Positions 12,802 through 24,804 of a stretch of 64,000 bases of DNA are shown one piece after another. This DNA comes from Branchiostoma belcheri. Lineage: Eukaryota > Chordata > Leptocardii > Amphioxiformes > Branchiostomatidae. The DNA lies in assembly GCF_001625305.1 (NCBI RefSeq), contig NW_017804076.1, positions 1,346,871-1,410,870 on the forward strand, in the 5' to 3' direction. Every line of letters begins with the position of its first letter. The first letter of the stretch is position 1. The translations under genes and the position numbers were made by a program. The notes beneath the pieces are model-generated. The model saw only the letters and a program-made list of their open reading frames with translations. It ran no database searches and was not told the DNA's origin.

Positions 12802-15800
12802 ATGTTGTCCTGCGACGTCTTTGCAGACGACAGCGGGGTCGATTCGCCAGGGTCGTCCCTCGGCTCGCCCACCCGCCACAGAAGCGCCATGAGCCACGAC
12901 GACTCTCTGCCGAGCTCGCCCGGTTCTCCCGGGTCCTGTGGACCGAGTTCCCCACCAGGTTCGTTCAGAATTTGTCCGTAGACTAATCCCTCATGTGTAG
13001 ATGTAACGTTGGTTAAAGTTTGGGTGAGGAAATTTGGAGGCAAGCTACCAAGTAATGTCATGCCGTTCTGTGAGTTTTTGGTCCGTATGAACTATGGCGC
13101 GAAGGTGACCCACCTTACTTCCCCTTCCGTTTTCGTAAATTTTGCACGACCGCTAACGTTAGATCAAAGGATTTACATTACTTAAATTGAAAACTTAGGT
13201 TCCTGGTTTAGTTACATTGTATCCAAGTCCACATCTCGACAGTCTTAAGGTTTTATTTGTGCAATCAAAGTTTCATAAAAATGAGGTCACAAATTTCACT
13301 TGAACACAATATGTTTTGCCAGGAGGTGGGACCTCATTCAGTCATAATATTTGCCTGCCTTTACAATTTTCCCATCATTTCGATGACTTTGTAAAAACAT
13401 TGTTACTAATTGAGATATTTTGATTACGTGCAACGTTGATCTTTGCCATATGATATTATAATGACTTACAAAAAAGCAGAAGCAGAAGTTGTGGTCACAT
13501 ATCATACCCTTTACCTGTTGAGAGGTGTGTTGCACACCTGTCCATAGGTCTAGCCACCTAGGGACACCTGCTGGAATTTCTGTCTCCCAACTTGTGTTTT
13601 TTCCATAGTTTAAGTGTTTCCTACTTTAGTGACAAGTCCCACTCTGTACATACCAGTATATACAAAAGTAACGCCCTCCTCTCTCAGCACTGGAACACCA
13701 GTGCTGAAGTGGTTGTCAACATTGGAAAAACCCCTGTCGGCACTGAAAGCAAAGTGCTGAGACTTTTGAATGCCGTATCCCATCACCCGGCCCTTTTCAG
13801 GGCCACAATCACTCCCAAAGGGCTATATATCTATCATAATCACACAACAAAGTCATATCTTTCATGGTCAGAAATAAAATTGTTTGTGATCCCTTTTACT
13901 TGGTCGATATCACTTAACTTACAGTATCACTTTTAATACCGTACATAATTGCACATAATCACAAAGATGCAGTTTTATTTTCTTCTTATAACATTAAAGT
14001 TGGCCATAGGTTAATCTATAAGTATAACTTATATTTAAATCAAACTGGCAGAAATACAAGTGATCCTGCAGATTTCTAATACCACTCCCAGCACTAACAC
14101 ATTCAAGTGCTGGGAAAGACGTCAGCACTGGTTTGAAGAGCATTCCAGTGCTGAGGGACGTCATGTTGTCGTCCATGTATGACATCATATTTTGTGTGTG
14201 GAGGGAACTCAGGTGGAACCATGGATGTTTTGACATCATTCTGGCAGGTTGTTTTGAATGTAACTACACTTGGGTCTGTGCACGTCATGTACAAAGAAGG
14301 TACTGTTTTGGAGTAAAATTGAAATGTAAGGCATATACTTCAACTAAGTTGAAGTTGAACCTTTTCATATATTGATTATACGTAACAGAGCAGTTGCACT
14401 ACATGCAAAAATATAAAAAGCTTCAGTGAACAACAGTCCTCTGTTGTTTGTTTTCATTAGTACATGTATCATAGTTACAGTTACTGTAGTAAATAATCCA
14501 TTTTGGAACCGGTTTGTCCACATATTAACAGGAAGGTCAATCACCTGTCCCACCTTCACATCTCTCATTGTTGTCAGGTGCTACAGTAGTTAGTGAAAAG
14601 CATGAAGTTCTGCATTTTTGGATACCTTTTGGATGCTGCCAAATTTAGTCCAACCTTCAAGGTTCCAACAGATTATCTGCGTTAGTATATTTTAGCAGTT
14701 TATACTTATTGCTTCTGAACACAAGTGCATTTAGTAACTGTAGATCGGTCAGTTACAATTCACATCTATAATGGTATGCAGGTTCAGATTCGTTCAATGA
14801 CATTATGATGTCTTTGATCAGTGTAAAACAATTGTTCTTTCTTAACAGACGTAACCTAGTGTAAGCAGACAGATCATATGATGGATATATCTATATCTAT
14901 AGTTTTGACTTTGAGTTTGAAGAACTAGAAAAAAGTTGGGATCTAGACTAACAGACAATTACATTTCTTTAAAGTTTGATGAGCCATAAACATTGAATAT
15001 TCCTTGCTGAAATTTTAAAATGTTAATTGTAATGTTAAAGTCTATGGATATCTTGGTTAGTTGCACAGTAACAGTATAATAAACAACTTGAGCTAATATT
15101 AACCATTGCATCAGACTGTAAACGTGCCCTTCTCAACTTTCAGGTGAGACTTTGTACTTGTTATTCATTTGCATATGAAAAGAAAGGGGAACGGCACACT
15201 GAAACCAAGCAGAGATGACCTCAGGTCACATGCCTTTATGTGTCGTGGTTCGGTCACGACACGTAAAGTAAATACAATCGCACCTTTATAATGAAGCACG
15301 TCTAGGCTACCATGGATACACATACGTAAGCAGGCACATGTTTTTTTATGCAAGGTTGAACATGAGGATTCGGTTTCTCAACTTGACGCAGGAAAGTTGT
15401 TTTTGTCGTCAGAACAGTGGTTTAACCTATGTTCAGAACCTAAATTTAACCATATTTTGCATATGTGCATCTATTCTAAAACCAGTGTTATATATAATTA
15501 TAAAGCACACTTTACTTACTCTGCATTAGCACATTTCATAGCTTTCACTTCTTGAGAACATCAGTCAGGCTGTAAGTGTGACTGTAGCATCAGCAGACAT
15601 TGGCAATAGTATTATCTCATCTTCCAGGTCATAAAGCTTGCTTTTTTAATGTGAAAACACATGAACTTATGCAAAGGTAAAAGTCAAGTGCTGTTTCTTT
15701 TTTATTTTTCATTATCATGTTGTGTGTAACTAGAATCACAATTTCTTCCTCTAGATATGAAGATCCCTGCTGAACGCCCAGTGATCTTGAACAGTAGGGG

Positions 15801-18800
15801 CAAGGCAAGGAACACGGTGAAGAAAATGATCGAAAAGGCGAACTACCCATATCCAAACGGGAGCCCAAGAAGTTACTCCAGCCAGGGAAGCCCACCAAAC
15901 CTTTACTACATTAGATCTGCAGACGGTCCTGTGGTGCTCAACACCTACAGTTTGGCTGGGGCTGCTGGGCCTCAGAGTCAGATGCCTCCGATGAACACCA
16001 CTACCACCAGTGCTTGGCCCGCGATAAGTCAGAGCAGCAGTATGTCGGCAACATGGCAACAACCGACAACATCTAACAGGGTGATGCTCCCTGGAGTCCC
16101 ATCTTCCTATGTGAGCAGTGACTCTGCAGGACTTGTTATTAACCAATCCCCACAAGTTGCTGTGGTCACCCCCTCCCGTGCCACTCCCAATCCCGTGGAG
16201 CCTTCTACTTTGAATGATGATGGGGCGGTTGATGTGATCTTGGCCATGTTGCAGGATCAGATCAACTCAGCGCCAAACTCTGATCCAGCCAAACCAGAAG
16301 ATGTCAAGCCAGATATTAGCCACACTGCCTGGTCGCAGATGGAAGTCAAGGCTCAAGGGTTTGACATGGAAACATGCAACAGTGTAGATTCAGGCTACAC
16401 TTCTATCCCATTCAACCAGCAGGGAACAACCGCAGCCAAGTGGAGCCCTCCTCAGCCAACAGTGACCCAACCTAGCGGTATGGTCTCCCCACCAAAGATG
16501 TTCAGCTCCAAGAACGGCATGTCCATTGGCACCATGCAGGAAGTTACAACAGACCAGCAGACCTCGACAACATCACTCCCTTCATACACCTGCCCTCCCT
16601 TCATCCCCCAATCCATGCCTACCAGCTACAGTGCTCCAAAAGGCCCCCCTAGGTCAACATACGTTCCACCAGGTATGGTGCCGCAACGGGCGCTCATCAG
16701 GCCATCCCAGTTGAGTCTCAGCAGTTTGACAGACCAGATGCAGCCACCCTGTAACAACTCCTTCCAGAACCAGTCCTTCCCCAGTGTGCAGCCCTACAGT
16801 AATGGTCCTGTCAGCCAGCCACAGCAGAGAAGCCGTCAGTCCCCACAACAGAGCCTGCCATTGGCCAGGCAGATCTCTCAAGAAATCCACAAGGATGAGC
16901 TGTTACACCAGGACGATGATGGAGACACGTAAGTGTCAGCCGCTTCTTTATTAAACTTTCTACAATACTGCATATTTTAAAGTAAATTTTTTTCTGATAG
17001 ACCATGAAGCTAGCCTGGAGTCCAGTCTTGGTAGCTTTAGTCCGCTCCCCAAGATCCGCTACCCCATGGGCTACCATGGAGCCTAAAACAGCAAAATATA
17101 TAGCATGTGATCAGTACACTGCCTTCACACCATTATGGCATGCATAATAATCGGTTTCTTTGCTGAAGGACTATGTCTAAACTAGCTAAACACACTCTTT
17201 GTATTTATGAGGAAGTCAAAACATTTGAGTATTGAAGTAAGAAGGAAGTGATGAGGTTTTGAAGGGAATATTGATATAGGCGCAGTGCTAGTTGCCATGT
17301 TGGTAACATTGGTTTGTATTTTTTCCTGACCACCACAGGTACCTGACCATTGTGGTGATGCAGGGGAACTGTGATGTAGTCCAGGCTGTGGCAGAGCAGA
17401 TGGTCAGCCTTAACCTCAGTCTCGACGTCCCCGAGAAATCTGGCAAGGTTGGTGTTGCCATTCCTTTCCATACCTGCTCTGACACTACAAAATGTAGTAT
17501 GTACATTGTACATCTCATTACAGCTATTCTACAGAAGTGTTTAGCTTGTAGCTGACTTTGCAACATGTGCCACAAAGGATATACCAAAATGTGTAAACTA
17601 TTATATTAGAAGGAAGAGGTTTGAGGTTCAGTTTGCTTTTTATCATAACCTCTTTTAACGAACTTCTACTGACTTGAGGATTGGTGTCAGATAAATAGTA
17701 TTAGCCCATATTTACATCTGAAAGTCAATCAAGGGGAAGCAAAAGTTTATACAGTATATGAATAGTCTTAAGTTTGCAGCATTGCTTTTTTTATGGAGAA
17801 GTTAATCGCCTTGTTTGTTTGTAATAACAGACTGCCCTGATGCTTGCTGTGATGGAGGAAAGGTGGGACATGGTGTATCACCTGGTCCGTCTGGGGGCAG
17901 ATGTCAACAAACAGGACAAGGAGGGTCGGACTGCCCTCCACTTCATCGCGGAGAACGGGGCCATAGAAGTGCTGAACGCTCTCAACTCTGTAGCCAAGGA
18001 GCTGCACAAGGACATCAACATGGACTGCAAGAACTACCAAGGTGATAGGAAACTATTCCTGCATTTAGTAAGAAAAACAAAATTTCCTCGTAATAGCCTG
18101 CCTAGTTTCCCCCCAGGATAACTTGGGAAGAAAGCACTATTTTTTCATGTGTCTAAAGTTTCCTTGTGCCTATATATTAGTTATTCCAGTCTCATTTGAG
18201 TCTCTAAATTTGGTAAATTTTGGTGTACAGGCCTAACGCCCCTGCATTGCGCACTTATGGAGAGCGGTCACTGCCAGGGTCAGTTGAAGCAGCTGCCCAG
18301 GGCCCAGTCCATCACATGTGTCCCCGGAACCGTTATGGAGACTCGAGAGAAGCAGGTCCTGAGGGCCAAACAACAGAAACTCCAACAGGTGGTCAAGACC
18401 ATGTTGGACATGGGAGCTTCACCAAGCTGCCAGGTTAGTCTTGCCTGTTTGCTGTATTGTACATGTACAGTTATAGAATTGACTGCAACAAGTGTTGACA
18501 TCTACATATCAAAGTTTTTTAAAAGTGTTTAAAAGCTTGTTTATAATCTGGTAGTTTGTGGTGGGACTCATGTGATCTTGTGAGGGCTGTTTTAGCACCT
18601 ACCATATATGTCAGAAATATTAAATAATTGCACAAATATGTTGAAAAGTGGAAAAAAATTATGATCACACAAATATTTCTTAATAGAACATTTCAAATAT
18701 TGGTGCAAGAATATTGCATAATGCCCCTTTTAAAAAACAATGTTGGTGTGTTTACAGGATGGGAAGAGTGGTCGTACGGGGCTGCACCATGCCGTACAGA

Positions 18801-19621
18801 GCTGCAGTACTGAGCTGGTGGACCTGCTGCTGGCAGGCTTTCAGGACGCCACCAGGCGCCACAAGTTTGTCAACCAGACGACGTACAGCGGGAACACAGC
18901 GCTGCACTCAGCTGTAGGACTACAGGATGACAACAGGGTGAGTTCTAACATGGTTCTGTTTTGAAGTTGACATTAATTTCTTTTGAAGTTGGATGCACAC
19001 AAAAACGTAACTTTCTCTTATCTTCTCTTATTGTGTTAGTGTGAAGGCTACATCATTAAGAAGTTTCACAGTGTTTTATGTGTTTTGCTCATGTTTGTGT
19101 TCTCCCAATCCAGGCTGATATTGTGAGGTTACTTGTGAGATTCGGAGCAGACCAGAGTGTCAGGAACGATGAGAATGACAGGGCCATCGACTTGGTCAAG
19201 AAGGAGGATACAGCAGTAGGTTTATTTTTATTCTTTTTTTTTTCACTTTGTGGCATGTACTTGTATGGCTTGTACAATTTGGGGTAACCATGATAAAACA
19301 TCACTTGTTTATTTTGGTTGGACTTGATATGGTCTGTTGTAACCTAATCTTCATGGTAGCATACTAACACATGTATTATGTATATCTGTGATTAAATACT
19401 AAAATGATTCAAAATCTAGAACTGTTCAAAGGTTGAGAACAACAGTCAACAGACTTTTACAAATAAAATAGTGTAAAAATATTTGTTCATTCTTGAATTT
19501 GCATGTAGAAGTAGGACCTTTGCTTCTTGTCATCTCTTTCACTATTCGTCAGTAACTGTTATGTTGTATTCATTCACAGGTCCGTAGCATTCTTGGAGGC
19601 GGTAGAAAGTTCCGCAGCTGA
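12802..19621 (+). CDS. NFKBIZ: Nuclear I-kappa-B protein, I-kappa-B-zeta/BCL3-like, with ankyrin repeats
   Basis: Eight exons: 12802-12958, 15755-16928, 17339-17447, 17831-18041, 18231-18433, 18758-18937, 19114-19215 and 19580-19621. All phases agree, giving 725 residues, close to I-kappa-B-zeta (about 720). Exon 1 encodes DSGVDS (residues 10-15) in a Ser/Pro-rich segment; exon 2 encodes a second DSGxxS (DSGYTS, 264-269). Residues about 58-76 (RPVILNSRGKARNTVKKMI) resemble the OCA motif of I-kappa-B-zeta and POU2AF1. A long Gln/Ser/Pro-rich disordered region follows, as in I-kappa-B-zeta's transactivation region. From DGDTYLTIVVMQGN (about 440) to the end are roughly six or seven ankyrin repeats, e.g. 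DKEGRTALHFIAENG, SGRTGLHHAVQ and YSGNTALHSAVG. The long insert in the middle repeats (LPRAQSITCVPGTVMETREK) is typical of the group. Such proteins bind NF-kappa-B p50-type dimers in the nucleus and modulate target genes. BCL3 or I-kappa-B-NS orthology is possible; amphioxus may hold a single ancestor. Confidence 0.88.
13684..14154. repeat. Palindromic CAGCACTGG repeats in I-kappa-B intron 1
   Basis: Two hairpins use the same word: TCAGCACTGG-AACA-CCAGTGCTGA at 13684-13707 and TCAGCACTGG...CCAGTGCTGA at 14122-14154. Further CAGCACT or AGTGCTGG copies lie between (about 13738, 13767, 14090, 14106). The outer ends are weakly inverted, so the block may be a decayed MITE of about 470 bp. Confidence 0.5.
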
Positions 19622-22600
19622 ACAACTCACTTGGTCATCTAGTGGGATGTCCTAGGCAGCTAGCAGAAAACATCTTCTGGATACGTGTGTCCATCTGGTA
19701 TTGTATGAATGTTAAGTGTGCGAAGCCAGCACTTTTGAAAGGGAAGTGTACATGTCGACTTTGCAAGGCAGAATGCTTTGGCTAATTGCATGAAATATCT
19801 TACAAATGGCCAAACCATTCTACCTTGAAAAGTGTTTGAAATGTTGACAGATGTTGTGCCTTGGTCAATAAGTGCATATTTGGTGTAATGTAGACATTAC
19901 AACAGAATGTCACAACATTAATTCAAGAAATGTGCAGATATTGTGGGTAAGGAATAATCAGTACATTGAATCACTCACAAACTTACACATATGATCTGAC
20001 CCATTCACAGAGACTGTTAACTTTTATTTCCTTCTGTCCCAAAACAAAAGAAATCAAGAACTCATAATACTAAATATTCTACACACATACATGTCTATCA
20101 GCTTTGGTTAATTTGAACAGTTCTTGCCCTGTATTGTGTCAAGCAATCCTTTTTCATCACTAAGAATACCTTCACAAGACATGAAACCTTGTTCCTTGCC
20201 TGCAATGAAGCGAAATGTTAAAGTTCATATTGAACGTTTGTCATCCATATGGATGGCTGTCCAGGTCTTGGCACTAATGTTACAGCCACAATCTTTACAA
20301 ATTTCTGTGCTTTCTGTGTAGCTTCTGCTTTTAACTACCTTTCTGAAACAGTATGGCTGTCTTTTTTCTTTATTCTGAATGTTGGATATTGTTCAGCACT
20401 CACTATTCTTTTGATTCGTCAGAAATTCTATGAAAACATCAATATTGTCAGAACATGCCATACAAGAAAATCTGTCCTCAAACTTCATACATTATTAAGC
20501 TACATGCACTTCAGTCAACTTGAAGCACTGACAAATTCCCTGATCTGTGCAGCTGTAATGCTTAGACCTGGACGTATTTGGCCCCTATGGTGGCCTGTAA
20601 TGATCACTAACTATGACAAACTATCTAAGAAAGTAAATCATCCCATTTCTGCCTTTGGAGTTTTGCCCGTTCTAAACTGTAAAGCAGAGCAGTAGCATCA
20701 TTTTGATGTATGACAAAAGTGGTTTGACTTTAAAAGTCCCTTCCTATGGTCTTTGATATCATGGAATGTACGAACACTTTCCATAGTGTTGCTACTCTTG
20801 CTGTAACAATGTTGTTATAGTATTATGGGGTGGATATGCCAAGATGCTGAGGTCATATCTGTAAATGTTGGATAAGAAAGATGGTGCCTTTGTGAATGTA
20901 TCTGTATCAGAGCAGGTGTATACTGTTTGATAAAATAAAGACATCACTTGGTATTCAGTATTTTAGAAACGATAGAGTATGAGACAATTTTAAACTTGTA
21001 TTTAGACTTTATTTAGGGGTGGACATATTAAGATACATTGTGTAGATGAAAGTTGTGTAAGTTTTGGTCTGTAAGTGTTGGATAACAAGGTAATGCAGTG
21101 CCTTTGTAAATTTGCTTATTTAGAGATTTGCTCTCCAGGGAAGTAACAAATTTACATTTTGCTATGTATAAGAGTATCCTACAGCTACTTATGCAGAGTA
21201 TGATTGAGTGTAAAAAATTATGCAGACTTTATTGTATCTGTACCCGTATAGCCGGTATAACCGCCCTTCGGCATAACATACCAGCATCTGTTTTCTACAT
21301 CATAGAGGTGATATGATGTATAAAAATGTGGTGTTTATTTTTGTTTTGATTTGGAAGTGCCTTGTATAGTGACATTGATTGTGATGTTTCAGAGACTATG
21401 AAGTTAAAGACACTGCGACTTGAATTATAGTGTACTTTTTGTGTGATTTTGCACAAACTTATGTTGTTGGGAAAACTGAAGGGTTACATTTTGAAAACTA
21501 TATTGTGGTGCATAGTTGCAATGGACATGAGGCCAGTATCCTGAATAAAAATTCTACATGCTTATTCTACATGACTTACCTTCGGAAAAGCAAAGCATTG
21601 ACAGGCTTAGCTTAGCTTAGGCTAAGCACACCTGTTAATGAGAATAGGAAATGCCTTTTACCCTTTGGACATATTTTCATACATTCTTTGTGCAGCTTTT
21701 GAAGACAAACTCTTACCTTTCTTAAGAGTAAGAAATTTCGTCAGTGGTTAGCTACACTTATACCTGTTTATGTCATTCTGAAAAGCTGTTGGTTGCAAAT
21801 ATGTTAGAATTTGTTTGGATTTAATCAGTATTACATGTAAGGTGTGCAGCTCATATGAGCCCAATGTATCAATCAAGTATTCACTAAAGAAGTGCATGTA
21901 TCACTTTTTAAGTACATATAAAATTAATGCTTCCAGCATAGTGATCTTGCTTATGAGCTCTAATCGGAGGAATAACAGGTAATTGTTTTGGTATAAGGAC
22001 TATTTTGCACTGTGCTGTTTTATCATTTTAGTACTGTTAACATGGTTGGTTTTTTGTGTAGTGCTTGAAATAAAATTTTCTGTGGGAATTCTTTATGTCT
22101 TCTCATTTATTAATGTTCATAGAATTGACAGGTTTTTACCTGAAAATAGTTTTATTAAAACTGTTGTCGATGGCTATTGCCTCTGTAAGGTACAGTACGT
22201 AAGAATACATATTTGGTGAAATATATACAATGAAAGTAATTATTTTTGTTAAGGTATAACTGTCACAACAAGATGATCATAACTGCAGCAGTAAAGAAAT
22301 AGGTCATTGAAAAGGCTAATACATGTACAGAATTCTAGAAAGGATATATTGAAGTGTGAGCTGGAAGTGTGGGATTATGGTAGCCAGGAGAGCAACTAAA
22401 CAGATCCCCAAACACGCCACCGTGACGTCGATAGTCACATGCCTGAACGCCTACACACTGTGTGCACAAGACATGGAATGGACTTTGTACCACAGTAAAA
22501 TGGCCTACAGAGCTTTGGGTGGATTTCTATTGACCTATAGTCCAAAATTTATGACATTTAATAGTGGGATGTTCAAGAAATTATTTAGTTCTTCAGTGTA

Positions 22601-22700
22601 TAATTCCCATCCAGTATTCAAAGATGATGGAGAGAAATTTTCGCCTCCTGAAAATTTTCAACAGTTGAACATCAACAGTTGAACCTGAAACTTCTGACTT
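19622..22700. other. I-kappa-B 3' UTR, then intergenic DNA
   Basis: The first clear poly(A) signal is AATAAA at 20934-20939, implying a 1.3-kb 3' UTR rich in TATTTA-like words. Two further AATAAA occur near 21545 and 22068. ORFs in this stretch (up to 148 codons at 20249-20695) have no domain, odd composition and no splice support, so I treat them as chance. GTATAGCCGGTATAACCGCCCTTCGGC near 21243 looks like a repeat fragment. Confidence 0.5.
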
Positions 22701-22728
22701 TGTTTACTCGCAATGCAATCTGGGAAGT

Positions 22729-22874
22729 GGGCGGGGCTAAGAGGTCATCAGCTGACCTCACGATTTATTATTCTGCGGGTGGAGCCGCATTTTGTGCCAG
22801 TCTCTGATTTATACGGACGATAAAGTCAGAAAAGGCGGGCTGATCGGCGGTGAAGGCGAGGCATCTGGGTTCAG
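22729..22874 (+). promoter_or_regulatory. Probable promoter and non-coding first exon of the glutathione peroxidase gene
   Basis: A GC box (GGGCGGGGC, 22729-22737) is followed by GAGGTCA-TCAGC-TGACCTC (22741-22759), a perfect inverted repeat of nuclear-receptor half sites with a 5-base spacer. About 115 bases later TTCAG|GTAACG (donor after 22874) could end a non-coding exon that splices to the acceptor CCACACAG just before the GPX ATG at 24805. The acceptor two bases before that ATG shows the gene must have an upstream exon; its placement here is inference. Confidence 0.45.
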
Positions 22875-23555
22875 GTAACGTTCAAATAAACGTAAATGTC
22901 GTTAAGATAAAGTAGTTCGGCAATTTGAGCGTCTGTTTTAGAGATTCACTTGTTGCACGTGTGTGTAACTTCCGTCTACTGGCGTCTACTCTTAAGGGTG
23001 CACATGACTGTCTAGCTATGAGTTTCTCGGAATTTATCTTTTTGCTGTGTCATTGTTTACCTAGCTAGCAAGACTGAGCTTTAGAAATCCATTTTACCAA
23101 ACGTCGGGCGTTTGGGCTCGACTGTCATAGATTTTAAAAGAGACTGGATGTTGAAAACAAAACATGTCACGAGATCTACATGTATCAACCGCGTTAGTTT
23201 AATGACCTAATCACCCAGGAGGCACATGTGCATTTATGGTATTGCTAGTACACTGCTGGCACGACATGTAGCTGATCACGTAGTTCCCTGATCACCATGG
23301 AATCCACAAGCAGACGCTGGGTGTGGAAAATCGTACCGTTTTTTGTATGCTCAGATTACAGGGCAGTCAGAGAATTCCTGGAAGTCAGGAAACGATTACC
23401 TGGACTTCCGCCCAACATCTGCTTGCAGTTGTAGATTAATCACCACGGACGATTAGGCGCTAATCCCCCATTATTGTATTTAAGTTGCCTCCTGGGACTT
23501 GCGGTTGTCTCCTCCTACCTAGGCCTGAAGAAAATGCGTTTCTAAATGGAGCCCC

Positions 23556-23598
23556 CATGGCTTTTCCATTGTACACGGTGTGCAATTGAAAAGCCATG
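23556..23598. repeat. Short hairpin (20-bp arms)
   Basis: CATGGCTTTTCCATTGTACA and its near-complement TGTGCAATTGAAAAGCCATG flank a 3-base loop with two mismatches. It lies in the presumed first intron of GPX. It could be a MITE end remnant or an RNA hairpin. Confidence 0.55.
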
Positions 23599-23939
23599 TA
23601 CAGTACACCTCAATCATTATTTATGATTAGCTAGGCACGAATGCAGGAGTGCATTTGGGGTCATAATACTAAATCACTCAACAGAGCAAGAAGTTTCCTT
23701 GAGCAGAGATATTCAATGTGTATTTGTTAGATAATATAAACTATTTCTGTGACATGAAGGTTACCATTTTGTTTGTACCAAGGATAATGTCCTTGTTTGT
23801 CCTAAATTGTAGCAGTAGTGGAAAGACATCCTGTTAATCCTAAAACAGCATATTGTAATCCCATTATTGCATTTATAAACCTGAGTCCGACAGCAAGGGA
23901 CACAAAGGTGAGTATTGTTGCGTAGTTGTATACGTGTAA

Positions 23940-24672
23940 ACCAGCTTTATTCCACATACATCTTCACTTTGGAACCAGCTACCCCAGACAGTCAGAGACG
24001 CCAGCAACCTTGCTGCTTTCAAGAGAGCGAGTAAAAAGCACCTGTTGACCACGAGGCATCATCAGATGTACCGTACTCTAGGCTCAAGGCCGAACAACAT
24101 ACGCACTACCAGGTTACGCGTGGGCTGGTGCCAACTGAACAGTACACTATACAAGATGAAGATCAAGGGCAAAGCATGTGTCTGCGGTTCTTCTTCTGAA
24201 ACAGTCCAGCACTACTTATTACACTGCCCCCTATACTCTGACCATCGCAGCAGACTTACTGCAGCTGTTGAACGACTTGTCCAACAACGTCCCACCGTTT
24301 CCCTCCTACTTCAAGGTTCACCAGACCATGACCCTACTATCAATAAGCAACTTTCAGATGCACTTCACACGTTTATAACATCTACAAAAAGATTTACTTC
24401 CAGCTGATCCTCTGCTTTTCCATATTGTACTAAGTTCTAGTTTTTTATGGTATTTACATGCCTTAGCACCTTTCTAATCTTAGCTATTTTTGTATATAGA
24501 TGTACATGATTCTTAGCTCTTTCTTGTTATTCAATTGTATTTGCTGTTTGACATGTATATTGTATGTATGTATGTATATTCTATGTATGTGGTCACGCCA
24601 TCAGCTGATTAGCTGCCTTGTGTCCACATTGTATTGTATTCGTCGCAATTTCAATAAATAAATAAATAAATA
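23940..24672 (+). mobile_element. 5'-truncated non-LTR retrotransposon (LINE), 3' end
   Basis: A continuous open frame to the stop at 24407 reads TSFIPHTSSLWNQLPQTVRD followed by the ASNLAAFKRA segment, the standard tail of a LINE reverse-transcriptase ORF. It ends with a zinc-knuckle-like CVCGSSSETVQHYLLHCPLY (C-x-C-x7-H-x4-C). A short 3' UTR then runs into AATAAATAAATAAATAAAT (about 24652-24672), a typical LINE tail. No reverse transcriptase core is present, so the copy is dead on arrival. It lies in the presumed first intron of GPX, same strand. Confidence 0.8.
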
Positions 24673-24804
24673 CATTATTGCATTTTGTTACTAGCAACGT
24701 AGATAAATTTTTAATAAGCTAAGAACTGTTTACATATGTATTGATTTTACAAGCAGGTACATTCTGCTATTCTGTTTTACAGTGTTTCATTTTCCCACAC
24801 AGAC

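Noticed and set aside
15751-16155. 134-codon minus-strand ORF
   Set aside because: Shadow of the large I-kappa-B exon 2 on the opposite strand.
20249-20695. 148-codon plus-strand ORF after the I-kappa-B gene
   Set aside because: No recognisable domain, lies in the probable 3' UTR or flank, and the composition looks like translated AT-rich DNA.
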